Positions 14,803 to 21,265 of a stretch of 33,362 nucleotides of DNA are shown here, in pieces. The stretch comes from a virus, in IMG/VR virus record IMGVR_UViG_3300046723_000510, positions 1-33,362 of that record. One strand, 5' to 3'. Both the position numbers and the translations under genes were made by a program. Under the pieces are notes generated by a model, which worked only from the letters and a program-made list of their open reading frames with translations, searched no databases and was not told the DNA's origin. Each line of letters opens with the position of its first letter. The stretch's first letter is position 1.

Positions 14803-15194
14803 CTGATGACCCCGACTACTTCCTGCACGACCTTCCATAGCCCGAGGATCAGGAACGGCCGCTTGCCCGGCGGCGAGAGCGGATCGAAGACCCGGCCGAT
14901 GTTGTCCATCACGACGATGTGCGCGTTGCCGGTGTCGTTCTGATGGACGAGCGCGAAGTGCGCCGGGGCGAAGGCGCGCGGCGGCCATCCGGTAGGACTG
15001 TCCTCGCGCAAGTCAACCACGCGGCAGAACCTCCCATCGCGTTCGAGTTCACGACGAAGGCGACCATGCGGAAGCCCCTCGCCATCGGACACGAAGTTGA
15101 GGTGCCGCGCTGCCGCGACGTAGCTGCGCCCGGTGAGCATCGCGAAGGCGGCGACGCCGCACCCGTCGGGGTCTCTCTGTCGCACGAGCCTCAC
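14658..15194 (-). CDS. C39-like (papain-fold) cysteine peptidase
   Basis: A 178-residue protein. It begins with GTG at 15194, overlapping the TGA of the gene upstream (GTGA). DPDGCGVAAFAMLTGRSY places a catalytic-type Cys at residue 12, and NAHIVVMDNIGRVFDP supplies His92 and an Asp, the C39-like/papain pattern; a Trp-Pro spacer lies between. Phages carry such proteins with unknown substrates, and inhibitor processing or protein maturation are possibilities. The C-terminal 48 residues after KVVQEVVGVIRWPP overlap the next gene and are Ser/Arg/Pro-rich shadow-like sequence, so the native stop may have been lost. Confidence 0.65.
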   Translation of the reverse strand: MRLVRQRDPDGCGVAAFAMLTGRSYVAAARHLNFVSDGEGLPHGRLRRELERDGRFCRVVDLREDSPTGWPPRAFAPAHFALVHQNDTGNAHIVVMDNIGRVFDPLSPPGKRPFLILGLWKVVQEVVGVIRWPPNFSSTRFGRARTGASRPTSPASTGPASGRSSNSRPTSPRRSSPT

Positions 15195-15571
15195 CTGGCC
15201 CCCGGCATCGTGTCGAGCACGGTCACCTCGTCGGGCACCTGGCCGATGCGCACGACGCCGTCGAGCAGGAAGGCCGGGCAGAGCACGACCGGCAGGCCGC
15301 ACCACTCGAGCGTGCCCGAGACCCGCCAGGCGACGGGCCCATCGTGGCCGGGGAAGATCTCGCTCGTCAGGTGCCGCGGACGGCGTTCGACCTTGCCCCG
15401 CCAGGCGACCTCGCGGGCCGAATAGAGAAGTGACGGGATTACCTCGATGGTCGTGCAGCCGTTGTATTCCATCGACTCGACGCGGCCTATCTCTTCGCCG
15501 TTCACGACCCATGTATCGCCGACCCGGTTGTCGGCATAGAGGTGGAAGCCGGGTCCGCTGATGGTGGTCAC
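15191..15571 (-). CDS. Small beta-rich phage protein, unknown function
   Basis: A 126-residue protein. Start GTG 15571, overlapping the previous gene's TGA. It opens with GPGFHLYADNRVGDTWVVNGE and includes LYSAREVAWRGKVERRP and PVVLCPAFLLDGVVRIGQV, an all-beta appearance. No family recognised. It is coupled to the peptidase-like gene by a GTGA overlap. Confidence 0.6.
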   Translation of the reverse strand: MTTISGPGFHLYADNRVGDTWVVNGEEIGRVESMEYNGCTTIEVIPSLLYSAREVAWRGKVERRPRHLTSEIFPGHDGPVAWRVSGTLEWCGLPVVLCPAFLLDGVVRIGQVPDEVTVLDTMPGAR

Positions 15572-16221
15572 GACGGCACCCCGGCATCGGTGCCGCGGAC
15601 GAGCTCGCCCTCGACGCGCCACTCGGCGATCAGGGTCTCGTCGGTGGTCTCGAGGGCGTGAAGCACGTTCGGGCACTTGTTCATCCACATCGAACGCGGC
15701 GGGATGCCGAGCACGAAGGGCACACCGGGCCGAAGCTGATGGACGATGGCGACGAAGTCGCGCCAGACCGGCACCTCGTGGCCGCCCTTCAGGTGCTCTT
15801 CGTCAGAGACCGAGATGTGCCATCGCCGGTCGTCGGGATCGTCGTGCATCGGGTCGCGGCTGATGAGCACGCAGTAGCGCCGCCCGTTGAGCGTGCCCCA
15901 CATCCGGTCGCCGGCGTGCGGTTTGACGACGCCCTCTTCGGTCTTCTCGACGTGGAAGATGCCGTCATGCTCGCCCTCGGCCTCGGGCCGCCGGTCGTGG
16001 TCGGCCTCGATGGCGAAGGCGGCGATGGTGGCCGCCAGGCCGAGCGATTCGCCGCGGGTGAGCTTGCGGTCCTCGGGAATCCTCGAGGAGACGAAGGCGA
16101 TCAGGTCGTCGTAGCTCCACTCGAGGTCGAGCGCGTCCCACAAGGCGCGCACCTCGCCGCCGTTGGCGGCGTGTCTCTCCATCACACGCCTCGCGGCGCG
16201 GGAGGTGGCGACCTCGGTCAC
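15568..16221 (-). CDS. Phage protein of unknown function
   Basis: A 217-residue protein starting at GTG 16221 (VTEVATSRAARRVMERHAANGGE), chosen because it overlaps the preceding TGA as GTGA; the longer upstream frame is antisense-like and ignored. Features: WSYDDLIAFVSSRIPEDRKLTRGESLGL, which is helical, and MWGTLNGRRYCVLISRDPM... DDRRWHISVSDEEHLKGG, which resembles a small beta domain of the DUF7694 kind seen in phage and plasmid proteins (the last point is a weak memory match). No enzyme motif seen. Confidence 0.6.
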   Translation of the reverse strand: MTEVATSRAARRVMERHAANGGEVRALWDALDLEWSYDDLIAFVSSRIPEDRKLTRGESLGLAATIAAFAIEADHDRRPEAEGEHDGIFHVEKTEEGVVKPHAGDRMWGTLNGRRYCVLISRDPMHDDPDDRRWHISVSDEEHLKGGHEVPVWRDFVAIVHQLRPGVPFVLGIPPRSMWMNKCPNVLHALETTDETLIAEWRVEGELVRGTDAGVPS

Positions 16222-16409
16222 GGCCGGCGCCTCGGCGATGTCGAGAGCCGGGCGAGCGTTTCGCCGAACTCTCGCATCGTCACCCCGGCGGCCTGCGCCA
16301 TCCTCGATAGGTCGCGGCCGAACTTCGCCATCGCCTTGAGTTCGCGTCGGCGCCGGGCGTTGCGCTGATCGACGGTCTCGGTGAACGGCGGCTTGAAGTC
16401 GCCGGTCAT
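16218..16409 (-). CDS. Small basic helical protein
   Basis: A 63-residue protein starting MTGDFKPPFTETVDQRNARRRRELKAMAK. It is basic and helical, and the part GRDLSRMAQAAGVTMREFGETLARL looks like a two-helix DNA-contacting or oligomerising unit. ATG 16409 forms an ATGA overlap with the membrane peptide gene upstream. Unknown function. Confidence 0.6.
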   Translation of the reverse strand: MTGDFKPPFTETVDQRNARRRRELKAMAKFGRDLSRMAQAAGVTMREFGETLARLSTSPRRRP

Positions 16410-16519
16410 AGGTTCGAGACCACGATGACGACGGCGCAGACAATGGCCGCGCAGACGAGGAGGCCGACCAGGATCGCCAGGGCGCAGCCGGTTTCGGGAT
16501 CGTGGCGCTCGTGACTCAT
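16406..16519 (-). CDS. 37-residue membrane peptide
   Basis: A very short protein. MSHERHDPETG is followed by one uninterrupted hydrophobic span, CALAILVGLLVCAAIVCAVV, and ends in SNL. ATG 16519 forms an ATGA overlap with the 44-residue gene before it, which is why the short start is preferred to an upstream one at 16588. A phage mini-membrane protein of unknown role. Confidence 0.55.
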   Translation of the reverse strand: MSHERHDPETGCALAILVGLLVCAAIVCAVVIVVSNL

Positions 16520-16650
16520 CGCGGGCCCCGCTGACGCTCGGCGAAGCCGCACGAGCACGCGCCCTGGTTGTGGACGGCGGCACACCAATGCTTATGCCCG
16601 CGCTTGCCCTTCGGCCGGTGCGGCTTGGATTTGCCGCGCTTCTTGCTCAT
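16516..16650 (-). CDS. 44-residue Cys/His-rich basic peptide
   Basis: The open frame from ATG 16650 reads MSKKRGKSKPHRPKGKRGHK followed by HWCAAVHNQGACSCGFAE. It is very basic, with Cys and His residues spaced for one zinc ion. It overlaps both neighbours by ATGA. These overlaps, and the GC-rich third positions, argue that it is real despite its size. Probably a nucleic-acid-binding peptide. Confidence 0.6.
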   Translation of the reverse strand: MSKKRGKSKPHRPKGKRGHKHWCAAVHNQGACSCGFAERQRGPR

Positions 16651-16931
16651 CGGCTACGACGATGCAAGCGGCGAGCCCGGCGGACTCGCAGGCGAGCGAA
16701 GGGACGGTCGCGCCATCGCGGCAGCATGTAGACGGTCGTCCTCTTGAGCAGCGGGTCATACACCTCGACGCGATCCTCGCCGGCAAGGATGCGCTCCTCG
16801 ACTCGCTTCGCCGCCCGGTGAGCGCGAAGCCGAGATTCGAGTTCGACCGCTCGGCAGATGGTCGACGGCGTCCCGGTGACGCTGAAAACGGCCTGCGGCT
16901 TCGTCGGATCGGGGCGTGGTCGTGGTTGCAT
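16647..16931 (-). CDS. Small basic phage protein, unknown
   Basis: A 94-residue protein starting MQPRPRPDPTKPQAVFSVTG. A helical arginine-rich centre (AVELESRLRAHRAAKRVEERIL) leads to AGEDRVEVYDPLLKRTTVYMLPRW and a very basic tail (RLRVRRARRLHRRSR). ATG 16931 has a full leader (CCACGACGAAGGAGG then AAGGA). It opens a new sub-operon, preceded by the GGTGTTACCCTT motif. Confidence 0.6.
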   Translation of the reverse strand: MQPRPRPDPTKPQAVFSVTGTPSTICRAVELESRLRAHRAAKRVEERILAGEDRVEVYDPLLKRTTVYMLPRWRDRPFARLRVRRARRLHRRSR

Positions 16932-16951
16932 TCCTTCCTCCTTCGTCGTGG

Positions 16952-16972
16952 TGTGCGCGGAAGGGTAACACC
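16952..16972 (-). promoter_or_regulatory. Recurrent GGTGTTACCCTT promoter-like motif, copy 2
   Basis: On the minus strand this reads GGTGTTACCCTTCCGCGCAC, 41 bases before ATG 16931, and it touches the TAG stop of the gene upstream (16972-16974). The spacing to the start resembles that of the other two copies. Confidence 0.45.
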
Positions 16973-17157
16973 TACTCGGGCGGCGCCATCTCCTCTCGCT
17001 TCAGCCGCTCGAGCTCCGCTTCGGCCATCTCCTGCGCGGCGTCGGCTTGGCCCTCGAGGATCAGCGCCGAGGGGTCGGGACCGGCGAGGACGTTCGCCCG
17101 CTCGCGGGTGGTCAGCGGCCGGTGCCGCGCCGGCGGGTCGAAGTCGCCCGCGGTCAT
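16972..17157 (-). CDS. Small helical protein
   Basis: A 61-residue protein starting MTAGDFDPPARHRPLTTRER. Its C-terminal half is an acidic/basic helix (DAAQEMAEAELERLKREEM). ATG 17157 gives an ATGA overlap with the gene before; an ATG at 17172 would overlap more and is not preferred. No family recognised. Confidence 0.6.
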   Translation of the reverse strand: MTAGDFDPPARHRPLTTRERANVLAGPDPSALILEGQADAAQEMAEAELERLKREEMAPPE

Positions 17158-17408
17158 CCGGGGAACGTCCATGCGGTGACGGACGTCGCCTCATAGCCGG
17201 CCGGTGGTGCGAGCAGCGCCCCGCCGGTGTCGGCGTGGAAGAAGCGGCCTAGCACATAGGGCACCCATCCCGGCCAATCGCGCCAGAGGTGCGCCTCCTC
17301 GCCGGGCCCATTGCGACCCGGGCCCGAGAGGAAGTCCATGAAGGCTTCAGCCTCTCGCCGGTCGTGCGGATGTAGCTGCTCGAGGTTCGCCTCGGTGACG
17401 ACGGTCAT
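17154..17408 (-). CDS. Small phage protein, unknown
   Basis: An 84-residue protein starting MTVVTEANLEQLHPHDRREAEAF. Rich in Trp and Gly (AHLWRDWPGWVPYVLGRFFHADTG), suggesting a compact fold. Overlaps both neighbours by ATGA. Unknown function. Confidence 0.6.
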   Translation of the reverse strand: MTVVTEANLEQLHPHDRREAEAFMDFLSGPGRNGPGEEAHLWRDWPGWVPYVLGRFFHADTGGALLAPPAGYEATSVTAWTFPG

Positions 17409-17668
17409 ACCCGCCCCGCTTCGATGTCGATGGCGACGGCCTCTCGCTGTTCGGCGCGGAGTTTTTCCCGTTCGGTCATCACCGCCTCGAGCTCCTCGGC
17501 CGGCACGACCTCGATGCGCTTCCACGTCACCTGCTCTAGCGTTCCGACGCCGCCGCGGCCGTGGTCGCACCACACGGTCCGGCTCGCGCCGAGATTGTGG
17601 TCGACGTGCGGCGTCACTTGGCGACCGCATTTCTCGCAGACCTTGACGTAGAGCTTCACCTCGCTCAT
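17405..17668 (-). CDS. Small zinc-ribbon-like protein with helical tail
   Basis: An 87-residue protein. The sequence has VKVCEKCGRQV, then HNLGASRTVWCDHG: a CxxC with a later Cys/His pair, as in half zinc ribbons. A helical tail follows (AEELEAVMTEREKLRAEQREAVAI). ATG 17668 has GAGGAGGAG upstream, inside the preceding small gene. Possibly a nucleic-acid-binding protein. Confidence 0.6.
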   Translation of the reverse strand: MSEVKLYVKVCEKCGRQVTPHVDHNLGASRTVWCDHGRGGVGTLEQVTWKRIEVVPAEELEAVMTEREKLRAEQREAVAIDIEAGRV

Positions 17669-17805
17669 CGGCTCGGCTCCTCCTCGGGTTGCGCGGGCCA
17701 GCTGCGCAGGACGGCGAAGGCGGTAGGGCTGTCGCCCGGGCGGATCGTGGCCCAGGCGACATGCCGCCCAAACAGCATCCACTTGTAGATCCGGAAGCCG
17801 AACAT
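17665..17805 (-). CDS. 46-residue protein, unknown
   Basis: The open frame from ATG 17805 reads MFGFRIYKWMLFGRHVAWAT, then IRPGDSPTAFAVLRSWPAQ and an acidic end. It overlaps the previous TGA as TGATG and the next ATG as ATGA, and its last codons contain the next gene's ribosome site. Those overlaps are the main reason to believe it. Function unknown. Confidence 0.55.
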   Translation of the reverse strand: MFGFRIYKWMLFGRHVAWATIRPGDSPTAFAVLRSWPAQPEEEPSR

Positions 17806-18023
17806 CAGACGTGCACCGGGCAGTCCTCGAAGCCGTCCATATCAGCGCACGTGCAGCGCGGGTCGGCGTCCTTGATCGGCACCATCGGCGGGCCCTTCAG
17901 CGGGCGCACGTTCAGGTTCGCCGGGATGCGAGCGCCGGGCGCGGTGCCCTCGCCGACGACCTTCTCGCTCGTGTCCTTGTGGTTGTAGTCGCCGGGCTTG
18001 TGGCGGAAGCCGCGCCCGTTCAT
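17805..18023 (-). CDS. Small protein with C-terminal Cys-rich end
   Basis: A 72-residue protein starting MNGRGFRHKPGDYNHKDTSE. It ends DADPRCTCADMDGFEDCPVHV: a CxC, a distant Cys and a His that could bind zinc. This tail is seen on many actinophage small proteins. Start 18023, ATGA with the upstream gene. Confidence 0.6.
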   Translation of the reverse strand: MNGRGFRHKPGDYNHKDTSEKVVGEGTAPGARIPANLNVRPLKGPPMVPIKDADPRCTCADMDGFEDCPVHV

Positions 18024-18475
18024 CGTTCCTCCTCGCTCGCGCTGACGACGACGCTCGCTTTTCGTCCGGCCGGGTCGGCGTAGATGACGGTCAGGTCACC
18101 GGCGACCAGGCCGCCGCCGGCGTAGACCTCGGCCCGGAAGCGGCGGCCGACGGTGCGGGCGCCGTCCTCGGTCCATCGGCCGTGCTCTTGGATGTCGATG
18201 ATCGCGTCGCGCTCGTTGTCCTCGAGGGCGTAGACGCCGAGTTGCACGGTCGACGTGCCGACGTAGACCGGCGGCGTGCCGGTGCCCCAGATGAGGAGCT
18301 CGACGTTCGCCCCCTCGGCGATGGCCTTCCGCTCGAGGTCGTTCGGCACCCACGTCGAGCCGATGACGGGCTCGCCATGCTCGCCGCGGCGCTCCTCAAC
18401 CCATAGGTCATTCGCGTCGGTGCCGCCGGGTAGGACGAAGCGCTTCGTGCACCGGACGGTGCGCTCGTGCTTCAT
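18020..18475 (-). CDS. Beta-rich phage protein, unknown function
   Basis: A 151-residue protein starting MKHERTVRCTKRFVLPGG. Long alternating strands dominate (NVELLIWGTGTPPVYVGTSTVQLGVYAL; RRFRAEVYAGGGLVAGDLTVIYAD). No motif recognised. ATG 18475 overlaps the TGA before it. It shares a sub-operon with the following zinc-binding-type small genes. Confidence 0.6.
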   Translation of the reverse strand: MKHERTVRCTKRFVLPGGTDANDLWVEERRGEHGEPVIGSTWVPNDLERKAIAEGANVELLIWGTGTPPVYVGTSTVQLGVYALEDNERDAIIDIQEHGRWTEDGARTVGRRFRAEVYAGGGLVAGDLTVIYADPAGRKASVVVSASEEER

Positions 18476-18702
18476 GCCCCGATTGGGAAGAGCTCGGGCC
18501 GTTGGCCGATGAGCTCATTGCAGGCCGCGAGCTCGTCCGCATCCTGCTCGCGATCCGGGTCGAAGAGGCTCGGCCAATCGCGGAAGACGGCGAGGCGTGA
18601 TGCCTGCTCCCATTGCTGCTTGAGCATCACCCGCGCTCGCTGCGTCGGACTCAACTTTTTCCACGCCTCCCGGTACTCGGCGTAGCTCGGATCGGTGCTC
18701 AT
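18472..18702 (-). CDS. Small helical phage protein
   Basis: A 76-residue protein starting MSTDPSYAEYREAWKKLSPTQRARVML. It is strongly helical with Trp residues and an acidic middle (DPDREQDADELAACNELIG). ATG 18702 has a full copy of the leader (CCACGACGAAGGAGG then CACCACGA), identical over its length to the copy at 14379. First gene of its sub-operon. Confidence 0.6.
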   Translation of the reverse strand: MSTDPSYAEYREAWKKLSPTQRARVMLKQQWEQASRLAVFRDWPSLFDPDREQDADELAACNELIGQRPELFPIGA

Positions 18703-18828
18703 TCGTGGTGCCTCCTTCGTCGTGGTTATCGCTCCGACGCCGGCGGCCCGAGTAGCCCACCCTGATCGCGCCGACGCCGAAGCGTGTCTCGTCCGCGAGC
18801 GAGACTACACCCGCGACCGGAAGAAGGC

Positions 18829-18878
18829 GACCCCTCGAGGGTTGCCGCGACTCGATGGTCGCAGTCCCTCGAGGGGTC
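18829..18878 (-). terminator. 13-bp perfect inverted repeat with inner stem
   Basis: Positions 18829-18841 (GACCCCTCGAGGG) pair perfectly with 18866-18878. The 24-nt loop contains a second stem (GCGAC/GTCGC). It lies 26 bases after the stop of the DUF1508-like gene (18904) on the minus strand, as a terminator would, but has no T-run. Each arm is itself nearly palindromic (CCCTCGAGGG), so protein binding is also possible. The remaining spacer (18703-18828) shows only the leader of the next gene. Confidence 0.45.
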
Positions 18879-18903
18879 ACGTGGTGCCCCGCGAGCTCGA
18901 AGG

Positions 18904-19251
18904 CTACTCGGCGGTGGTGTCGATGCGCGCCTTGCCGGCGATGCGCCAGACCGCCACGGCTCCTTCGCGAGCGTGCTCCTTCGTGGTGTAGCCCTCCGAC
19001 TGCGCGACGACCTCGCCGTTGCCGGACTTCAGCCGCCACCGGAAACCGTCCTCGCTCGGGAAGACCTCGAAGACCGCGTCATGCTGCGCGCCCGGGTCGA
19101 TGGCGGTGAGCGCGACCTTGTGCATCGTCCCGCCCTCGCCCTCGGGATAGCCGAGGTAATAGCCCGGGTCGGTGAAGCGCTCGCCGGCGTAGTAGAGGAC
19201 TCGGCCATCGGGAAGCTCCGCGACCTTGTCCATTGGGGATGAGACCTCCAT
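18904..19251 (-). CDS. DUF1508 (YegP-like) domain protein
   Basis: A 115-residue protein. The C-terminal 45 residues (FRWRLKSGNGEVVAQSEGYTTKEHAREGAVAVWRIAG) match the DUF1508/YegP repeat pattern FrWrLka.NGevia.SegY.tk..a..gi..vk. The family is small, beta-rich and of unknown function. The N-terminal 60 residues (DGRVLYYAGERFTDPGYYLGY) belong to no family I know. ATG 19251 with CACGACGAAGGAGG leader. Confidence 0.7.
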   Translation of the reverse strand: MEVSSPMDKVAELPDGRVLYYAGERFTDPGYYLGYPEGEGGTMHKVALTAIDPGAQHDAVFEVFPSEDGFRWRLKSGNGEVVAQSEGYTTKEHAREGAVAVWRIAGKARIDTTAE

Positions 19252-19380
19252 CGTGATTCCTCCTTCGTCGTGACTGAAGGCGGCGCGAGCGCAAAGCGGC
19301 CGATGCCCGGCGCCCTACCCGTATGGCCATCGCAGCATCGACCGCCGCTGCACCTGCTTAGGATTACCGCCGCCGGCAGC

Positions 19381-19695
19381 CTACACCGACGTCCACTCGC
19401 CGGCGCGCAGCCATCCATGCCAGCGGTTGCCGTGAGTCACGACGATGGAAGGCGAGACCGTGATCGTCCCGTCGGCATGCTCCTCGACGGTGTGGTGCTC
19501 GAAGCGGATGCTCGAGACGTCGCCGGTCGGGTCGCGGATATACCACGCCCAGACTTCGCCCTCGGGTCCGAGCACCTTCATATAGGCGCCGAGCGGAGCG
19601 ACGAGCACCCGCCGCCTGCCCCGTTGCAGCCGGTCCCACTTCGACCACCCGCGGCGAGCGTCGCGCTTGACGTCGGGAAGGCGGGTGCCCTTCAC
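19381..19695 (-). CDS. Small phage protein, DUF6527-like end
   Basis: A 104-residue protein. The end WYIRDPTGDVSSIRFEHHTV, then HADGTITVSPSIVV and RWHGWLRAGEW, resembles the DGTitvsPSi...WHG.l..G.w pattern of a small Cys/His domain family found in phages (tentative). GTG 19695 shares bases with the TGA of the preceding gene (GTGA) and has GGAG six bases upstream. The spacer 19252-19380 upstream of the next gene holds only the leader at 19252-19272. Confidence 0.5.
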   Translation of the reverse strand: MKGTRLPDVKRDARRGWSKWDRLQRGRRRVLVAPLGAYMKVLGPEGEVWAWYIRDPTGDVSSIRFEHHTVEEHADGTITVSPSIVVTHGNRWHGWLRAGEWTSV

Positions 19696-19868
19696 CTATT
19701 ACTCCGCGCCGAAGCCCTGCTTTTCGGACACGAGAGAGGCGTTACCCCCCGTTTTTTCGACCTCGAGGGCTCTGAGAGGCCGCGATCAGGCCGCCGCCAG
19801 CCATCGCCGAGCGGCCAATAGGGACCGCCGGCCGCCGCCCACTCCGGCCACCCGAGGAGCTCGCTCAC
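19692..19868 (-). CDS. 58-residue protein bridging TerL and the next gene
   Basis: A short frame from GTG 19868: MSELLGWPEWAAAGGPYWPL, then GDGWRRPDRGLSEPSRSKKR and a Ser/Lys/Arg-rich end. Its GTG overlaps the TerL stop as GTGA and its own TGA overlaps the next GTG the same way, which strongly suggests a real gene in an otherwise unexplained 170-base gap. A run of six A (19752-19757 on the plus strand as T) and one of six G lie close together in it. Function unknown. Confidence 0.6.
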   Translation of the reverse strand: MSELLGWPEWAAAGGPYWPLGDGWRRPDRGLSEPSRSKKRGVTPLSCPKSRASARSNR

Positions 19869-21265
19869 CAGATTTCGACGCCGCCTTCCCGGGCAGGAAC
19901 GAAGAGCATGTTCACCGAGTCTGCCCGATCCGGCGAGCGCCCGAGGCGCTTCTTCGTCGCATCCTTCGGCTCGACTTCGCGCCGGCCGTGCTTATCGAGT
20001 TTGTAGCGCGGCGAGAGGAGGTCGGCGGCTAGCTGCTCGTCGTCGGGGATCCGCACCTTCTCGAGCCGCTCGGCGGTGCGGAACCAGGACTCCGAGCGGG
20101 CGTTCGGATAGATGTCTTCCTCGATGGCGGTTTCGCCGGCGTTGAAGGCGGTGACGGGCACCTTCTCGTGGCGCAGGTTGTCGGTGACGCCGCCGCCGAC
20201 GCCGGTGTCATCGACCACGATCCGCGCCGTCCCTTTGCCGGCGGCGAGCTCGCGATAGACCTCCATCACCCGGCCGGTGGTCTCGACGGTGTCGCGCCCC
20301 TGGTAGATGTCGGCGATCTTGACCTCGTTCCCGATCAGCGTCGAGATGACGGTCTCATCCGATCCGAAGCGCGCGACGTCGCAGGCGATGACGGCCTCGC
20401 GGTCGACGGGCGCCGGGACGATGAGGCGCTCCTCGGACTGCGCGGCCTCGACCAGGGCGAGGGAGATGACGGTGTCGTCGGCTCGCTTGGAGAAGTTGCC
20501 TTCGACTTTCACGTCCCATAGCGCCGTGCCCTCCCACCGCGCCCGCCGTTCCTCGACCCACGCCTCGGAGACGAGCCGGGCGGCGAGCTCCGCGCTGACC
20601 TCCTCGTCGGTGAAGTTCGGCGTGTCGAAGGCGCTGATGTGGTGGCAGGCGTACTTGTCGCGCTCGGAGTGGAAGGCCTTGTAGAACTCGCCCTCGGCGC
20701 GGGTCGGGTTGCCGATCATCAGCTTCCGCGCGCCCTCGGTGGTCATGTAGCCCTCGCCTGCTTCGTAGACCGGCTCGGGGATGCCCGAGGCCTCGTCGTA
20801 GAGAAGGAGGATGTGCGGCGCATGGTGGCCCTGGAAAGACTCCTCCTGGCCGGGCCGCGTGGAGAGGCCGAGCGCGTAGCGGCCATCGGGAAGGTATAGC
20901 TGCGTCTGAAGGCAGGTGCCGCCCATCTTCGCCCGGGCCCGCGAGTGGAGTTGGTTGACCTCGTGCCAGAGGAGATTCTTGACCTGCGACCACTTCGTCG
21001 CCGTCGTCACCACTCGCGAGTTCGGGAAGGAGTAGAGGAACCACAAGACCACCGCGGCGGCGATGAAGGTCTTCCCCGGGCCGTGGCAGGAGCGGACCGC
21101 GGTCTGCCGGTTGTCGCGCACCGAGCGGGTGATCGCCCGTTGCCCGCTCCATAGTTCGGCGCCGAGCACGGTTTCGATCCACCACACCGGGTCGGTCTGA
21201 GAGCGCCGGCGGAATTGCTCGGCCGAAGCGCGCGGCTTACTTCGCGCCGGCATCGGGCGACTCAT
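19865..21265 (-). CDS. terL: Terminase large subunit
   Basis: A 466-residue packaging motor. The ATPase half has a Walker A-type CHGPGKTF at residues 60-67 and a Walker B HILLLYDEAS ending in Asp157-Glu158. The nuclease half has VIACDVARFGSDETVI (Asp296) and ARIVVDDTGVGGGVTDNL (Asp352/353), ending in a DRADSVNM that supplies the third acidic site. It cuts concatemers and pumps DNA into the prohead. ATG 21265 overlaps TerS TGA as ATGA. The size is typical; the portal is unusually far away, about 11 kb. Confidence 0.92.
   Translation of the reverse strand: MSRPMPARSKPRASAEQFRRRSQTDPVWWIETVLGAELWSGQRAITRSVRDNRQTAVRSCHGPGKTFIAAAVVLWFLYSFPNSRVVTTATKWSQVKNLLWHEVNQLHSRARAKMGGTCLQTQLYLPDGRYALGLSTRPGQEESFQGHHAPHILLLYDEASGIPEPVYEAGEGYMTTEGARKLMIGNPTRAEGEFYKAFHSERDKYACHHISAFDTPNFTDEEVSAELAARLVSEAWVEERRARWEGTALWDVKVEGNFSKRADDTVISLALVEAAQSEERLIVPAPVDREAVIACDVARFGSDETVISTLIGNEVKIADIYQGRDTVETTGRVMEVYRELAAGKGTARIVVDDTGVGGGVTDNLRHEKVPVTAFNAGETAIEEDIYPNARSESWFRTAERLEKVRIPDDEQLAADLLSPRYKLDKHGRREVEPKDATKKRLGRSPDRADSVNMLFVPAREGGVEIW

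Noticed and set aside
19741-19760. T-run as an intrinsic terminator on the plus strand
   Set aside because: No gene is transcribed rightward there, and the run is inside the small minus-strand frame 19692-19868.
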